A stretch of DNA of 64,000 nucleotides from CAZHHH01 sp052400685 (GTDB lineage: Bacteria > Bacteroidota > Bacteroidia > Bacteroidales > Marinilabiliaceae), in assembly GCA_052400685.1 (NCBI GenBank), contig JBQTGJ010000001.1; one strand, 5' to 3'. The notes under the pieces were generated by a model that worked only from the letters and a program-made list of their open reading frames with translations, made no database searches and was not told the DNA's origin. The position numbers were made by a program, and so were the translations under genes. This document shows positions 61,656 to 64,000 of this stretch, in pieces (positions within the stretch are counted from its first letter, which is position 1; every line of letters starts with the position of its first letter).

Positions 61656-63389
61656 ATGAGTCATCTTGAGTTAAGTGAGCAGGAGCTTGTCCGCCGCGAG
61701 AGTCTTAAAGAATTGAACCGTTTGGGTGTGGAAGCCTATCCGGCAGCCCAATACCCGGTAACGCATTATACCGATGAGGTGCTTGCCAAATTTGATGCGT
61801 CGCCCGACGATTTTAAAGAGGTGTGCATGGCGGGCCGTATTATGGGTCGCCGAATTATGGGTAGTGCCTCGTTTGCCGAGATTAAGGACAGTAAGGGTCG
61901 GATTCAGATTTATGTGCGACGGGATGATATTTGTGCCGGCGAAGATAAAACCATGTATAACAAGGTTTTTAAGCGCTTGCTTGATATTGGTGACTTTATT
62001 GGCGTTAAGGGACATGTTTTTAGAACCCAGACGGGCGAGATTTCGGTGCATGTAACAGAACTTACCGTGCTGTCGAAATCGCTGAAACCGCTGCCGGTGG
62101 TCAAAGAGAAGGATGGCAAGGTGTACGATGCCTTTACGGATGCCGAACAGCGGTACCGGCAACGTTACGTTGACCTGATTGTTAACGATCAGGTGAAAGA
62201 TGTCTTTATAAAAAGAAGCCGGATTATAAATACCATGCGTGAGTTTTTTAATGAGCGTGGTTATCTGGAGGTTGAAACGCCTGTTTTGCAGCCGATACCG
62301 GGAGGTGCTACTGCGCGTCCGTTTATTACGCATCATAACGCACTTGATATTCCGTTGTACCTGCGTATAGCCAATGAGCTGTATCTGAAACGTTTGATTG
62401 TAGGCGGTTTTGAAGGGGTGTATGAATTTGCCAAGGATTTTCGTAACGAAGGAATGGACAGAACCCATAACCCTGAGTTTACGGTCATGGAAATTTATGT
62501 GGCTTATAAGGATTACCGCTGGATGATGGATTTCACCGAGGAAATGGTTGAGAAGGTGGCAATGGCGTTACATGGCACAACGCGCCTTCAGGTGGGCGAT
62601 AAGGTGATTGATTTTAAGCGGCCGTATAAACGGGTGACGATGATTGATGCCATTGCCGAACATACAGGAATTGATATTTCGGGTATGGATGAGGCGCAGC
62701 TTCGTGAGGTTTGTAAAAAACTGGACATTGAAGCCGACGACACCATGGGCAAAGGAAAGCTGATTGATGAGATTTTTGGTGCTAAATGTGAAGGTAATTA
62801 TATTCAGCCTACATTTATTATTGATTATCCGGTTGAGATGTCGCCGTTGTGTAAGAAGCATCGCGATAACCCGGAACTGACCGAGCGTTTTGAGCTGATG
62901 GTGAACGGTAAAGAGCTGGCAAATGCTTACAGTGAGCTTAACGATCCCATTGATCAGCTGGATCGTTTTCAGCAGCAGTTACGCTTGTCGGAGAAAGGCG
63001 ACGATGAAGCCATGTTTATTGATATGGATTTTGTACGTGCGCTGGAATACGGCATGCCTCCTACTTCGGGTATGGGGATTGGTATTGACCGGTTGGCAAT
63101 GTTTATGACCAACCAGAGTTCTATTCAGGAAGTGCTGTTGTTTCCCCAGATGCGTCCGGAGAAAAAGCCGGTGGTTGATGGTGATGATAAGTTTACGGCG
63201 ATAGGCATACCGACCGACTGGGTGGCTGTGGTACGTAAAGCCGGATTTCAGAAGGTGAAAGATTTAAAAGATTTGAATCCCAATAAATTACATCAGGACT
63301 TGTGCGGTCTTAATAAAAAGCATAAAATGGAATTAACAAACCCTTCGAAGGAAGATGTAGCGGGTTGGTTAGCTAATTTAAATGCATAA
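61656..63389 (+). CDS. lysS: Lysyl-tRNA synthetase, class II
   Basis: Charges tRNA-Lys. 577 residues, longer than the E. coli enzyme (505) by a C-terminal extension. OB-fold anticodon-binding domain (GRIMGRRIMGSASFAEIKDSKGRIQ), then class II motifs: motif 1 FNERGYLEVETPVL, motif 2 EFAKDFRNEGMDRTHNPEFT, motif 3 SGMGIGIDRLAMFMT. After motif 3 comes a further about 80 residues (FTAIGIPTDWVAVVRKAG ... DLCGLNKKHKMELTNPS), as seen in other Bacteroidota. gpsA begins 3 bp after the stop. Confidence 0.96.
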   Translation: MSHLELSEQELVRRESLKELNRLGVEAYPAAQYPVTHYTDEVLAKFDASPDDFKEVCMAGRIMGRRIMGSASFAEIKDSKGRIQIYVRRDDICAGEDKTMYNKVFKRLLDIGDFIGVKGHVFRTQTGEISVHVTELTVLSKSLKPLPVVKEKDGKVYDAFTDAEQRYRQRYVDLIVNDQVKDVFIKRSRIINTMREFFNERGYLEVETPVLQPIPGGATARPFITHHNALDIPLYLRIANELYLKRLIVGGFEGVYEFAKDFRNEGMDRTHNPEFTVMEIYVAYKDYRWMMDFTEEMVEKVAMALHGTTRLQVGDKVIDFKRPYKRVTMIDAIAEHTGIDISGMDEAQLREVCKKLDIEADDTMGKGKLIDEIFGAKCEGNYIQPTFIIDYPVEMSPLCKKHRDNPELTERFELMVNGKELANAYSELNDPIDQLDRFQQQLRLSEKGDDEAMFIDMDFVRALEYGMPPTSGMGIGIDRLAMFMTNQSSIQEVLLFPQMRPEKKPVVDGDDKFTAIGIPTDWVAVVRKAGFQKVKDLKDLNPNKLHQDLCGLNKKHKMELTNPSKEDVAGWLANLNA

Positions 63390-63392
63390 ATT

Positions 63393-64000
63393 ATGGACGT
63401 AACAACGTCGCGAATAGGGATAATCGGAAGCGGGAGCTGGGCAACGGCTATCGCGAAAATGGTGCTGATAAATGAGACTCATATTTATTGGCATTTCAGA
63501 AATCCCGATAGTATTAAGCAGTTTGAGAAACTCAAACACAATCCGAATTATCTTCAGTCTGTAATTTTTGATACCGAAAGGATCACGTTTACGACAGACA
63601 TAAATGAAGTGGTGAGGAATTCGGATGCTCTGATATTTGCCAATCCGTCGGCTTTTTTGAAAGGCATGGTGTCGGCATTAACAGAGCCGCTGACCGATAA
63701 ATTTATTGTCTCGGCGATTAAGGGACTGGTGCCCGACGAAAATCTGGTGGTGGGTAGTTATTTTCATAAGTTTTATGATGTGCCATTGAATCAGATTGCT
63801 GTAATATCGGGTCCTTGTCATGCCGAAGAAGTGGCGCTGGAACGTTTGAGTTATCTGACTATTGCCTGTCAGGATGTGAAAAGAGCGCGTGATTTTTCGT
63901 CAAAGGTGCAGTGCAGCTTCATTAAAACAACCATTACCGACGACATTTACGGAACAGAATATGCGGCCGTGCTGAAAAATGTGATGGCAGTGGCTTCGGG
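63393..64000 (+). CDS. gpsA: NAD(P)H-dependent glycerol-3-phosphate dehydrogenase, 3' truncated by window edge
   Basis: The first 202 residues are present. MDVTTSRIGIIGSGSWATAIA has the GxGxW dinucleotide loop of GpsA; further matches are FANPSAFL, VSAIKGLVP (conserved Lys) and VISGPCHAEEVA, and the reading ends inside TEYAAVLKNVMAVASG, the catalytic-lysine helix. The enzyme supplies glycerol-3-phosphate for phospholipid synthesis in the cytoplasm. The ATG is 3 bp after lysS, so the two are probably co-transcribed. Confidence 0.92.
   Translation, partial: MDVTTSRIGIIGSGSWATAIAKMVLINETHIYWHFRNPDSIKQFEKLKHNPNYLQSVIFDTERITFTTDINEVVRNSDALIFANPSAFLKGMVSALTEPLTDKFIVSAIKGLVPDENLVVGSYFHKFYDVPLNQIAVISGPCHAEEVALERLSYLTIACQDVKRARDFSSKVQCSFIKTTITDDIYGTEYAAVLKNVMAVAS

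Noticed and set aside
61671..62468. 265-codon ORF antisense to lysS
   Set aside because: A shadow of lysS; the opposite frame stays open because of codon bias.

Overview
This window reads as the chromosome of a Bacteroidota bacterium, most likely an environmental Marinilabiliales-type organism. The signs are: promoters of the TTTG / TAnnTTTG type; a type IX secretion (T9SS) C-terminal sorting domain on a secreted pectate lyase; lipoproteins with Bacteroidota-style signal peptides; a ribosomal protein S16 with a long Ala/Glu tail; an HU-CCDC81/SPOR protein; and a nine-gene ilv-leu cluster. The species level is inference. Almost all of the window is ordinary housekeeping chromosome with small accessory patches.

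Layout. 1-2.0 kb: rsmA (5' cut by the window edge) and mgtE. 2.0-5.1 kb: an accessory patch with a MITE-like repeat, a decayed ORF, a complete three-gene HipB/HipS/HipT-type toxin-antitoxin operon and a truncated AbiEi-like regulator behind a perfect palindrome. 5.1-15.4 kb: a glycosyltransferase, lipA-lipB, recJ, a frameshifted EamA transporter, rpsP-rimM, a thioesterase/Sua5-like pair and dapD. 15.6-22.0 kb: a carboxypeptidase-like-domain protein, a 22-bp tandem array, then pectin degradation (GH28 lipoprotein, a PL1-FN3-FN3-LamG-T9SS protein, and an orphan T9SS tail). 22.1-34.3 kb: the branched-chain amino-acid operon ilvD-ilvB-ilvN-ilvC-leuA-leuC-leuD-citramalate-synthase-like-leuB, preceded by a leader peptide and a textbook attenuator. 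34.3-45.2 kb: two DUF4369/TlpA-like lipoproteins, lpxH-like, a KAS III, rmuC, GT2, the HU/SPOR protein and transketolase. 45.9-48.2 kb: a second pectin-type pair (secreted esterase and GH28). 48.7-52.4 kb: a four-gene cluster of VTC polyphosphate polymerase, DUF4956 membrane protein, DUF2490 outer-membrane protein and CotH kinase lipoprotein. 52.9-64 kb: pdxB, a RAYT-type transposase, a PAP2-like remnant with rpoN, a second 22-bp array, priA, an unknown gene, lysS and the start of gpsA.

How the genes work together. The ilv-leu operon carries the Val/Leu enzymes plus a second isopropylmalate-synthase paralogue. With no ilvA in view, this suggests that isoleucine is made through citramalate. 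The leader RNA can form mutually exclusive 1:2, 2:3 and 3:4 helices, which predicts ribosome-mediated attenuation by Leu/Ile/Val-tRNA supply. The hip operon has operator-like repeats spaced about 61 bp apart, one of them on the promoter. The VTC-DUF4956-DUF2490-CotH cluster is the best candidate for an under-described system: it joins a predicted polyphosphate polymerase and a membrane protein to a predicted outer-membrane barrel and a surface lipoprotein kinase.

Non-coding structure. A degenerate ~145-bp inverted-repeat element occurs at several gene ends, and two unlinked 22-bp-period tandem arrays share a core sequence.
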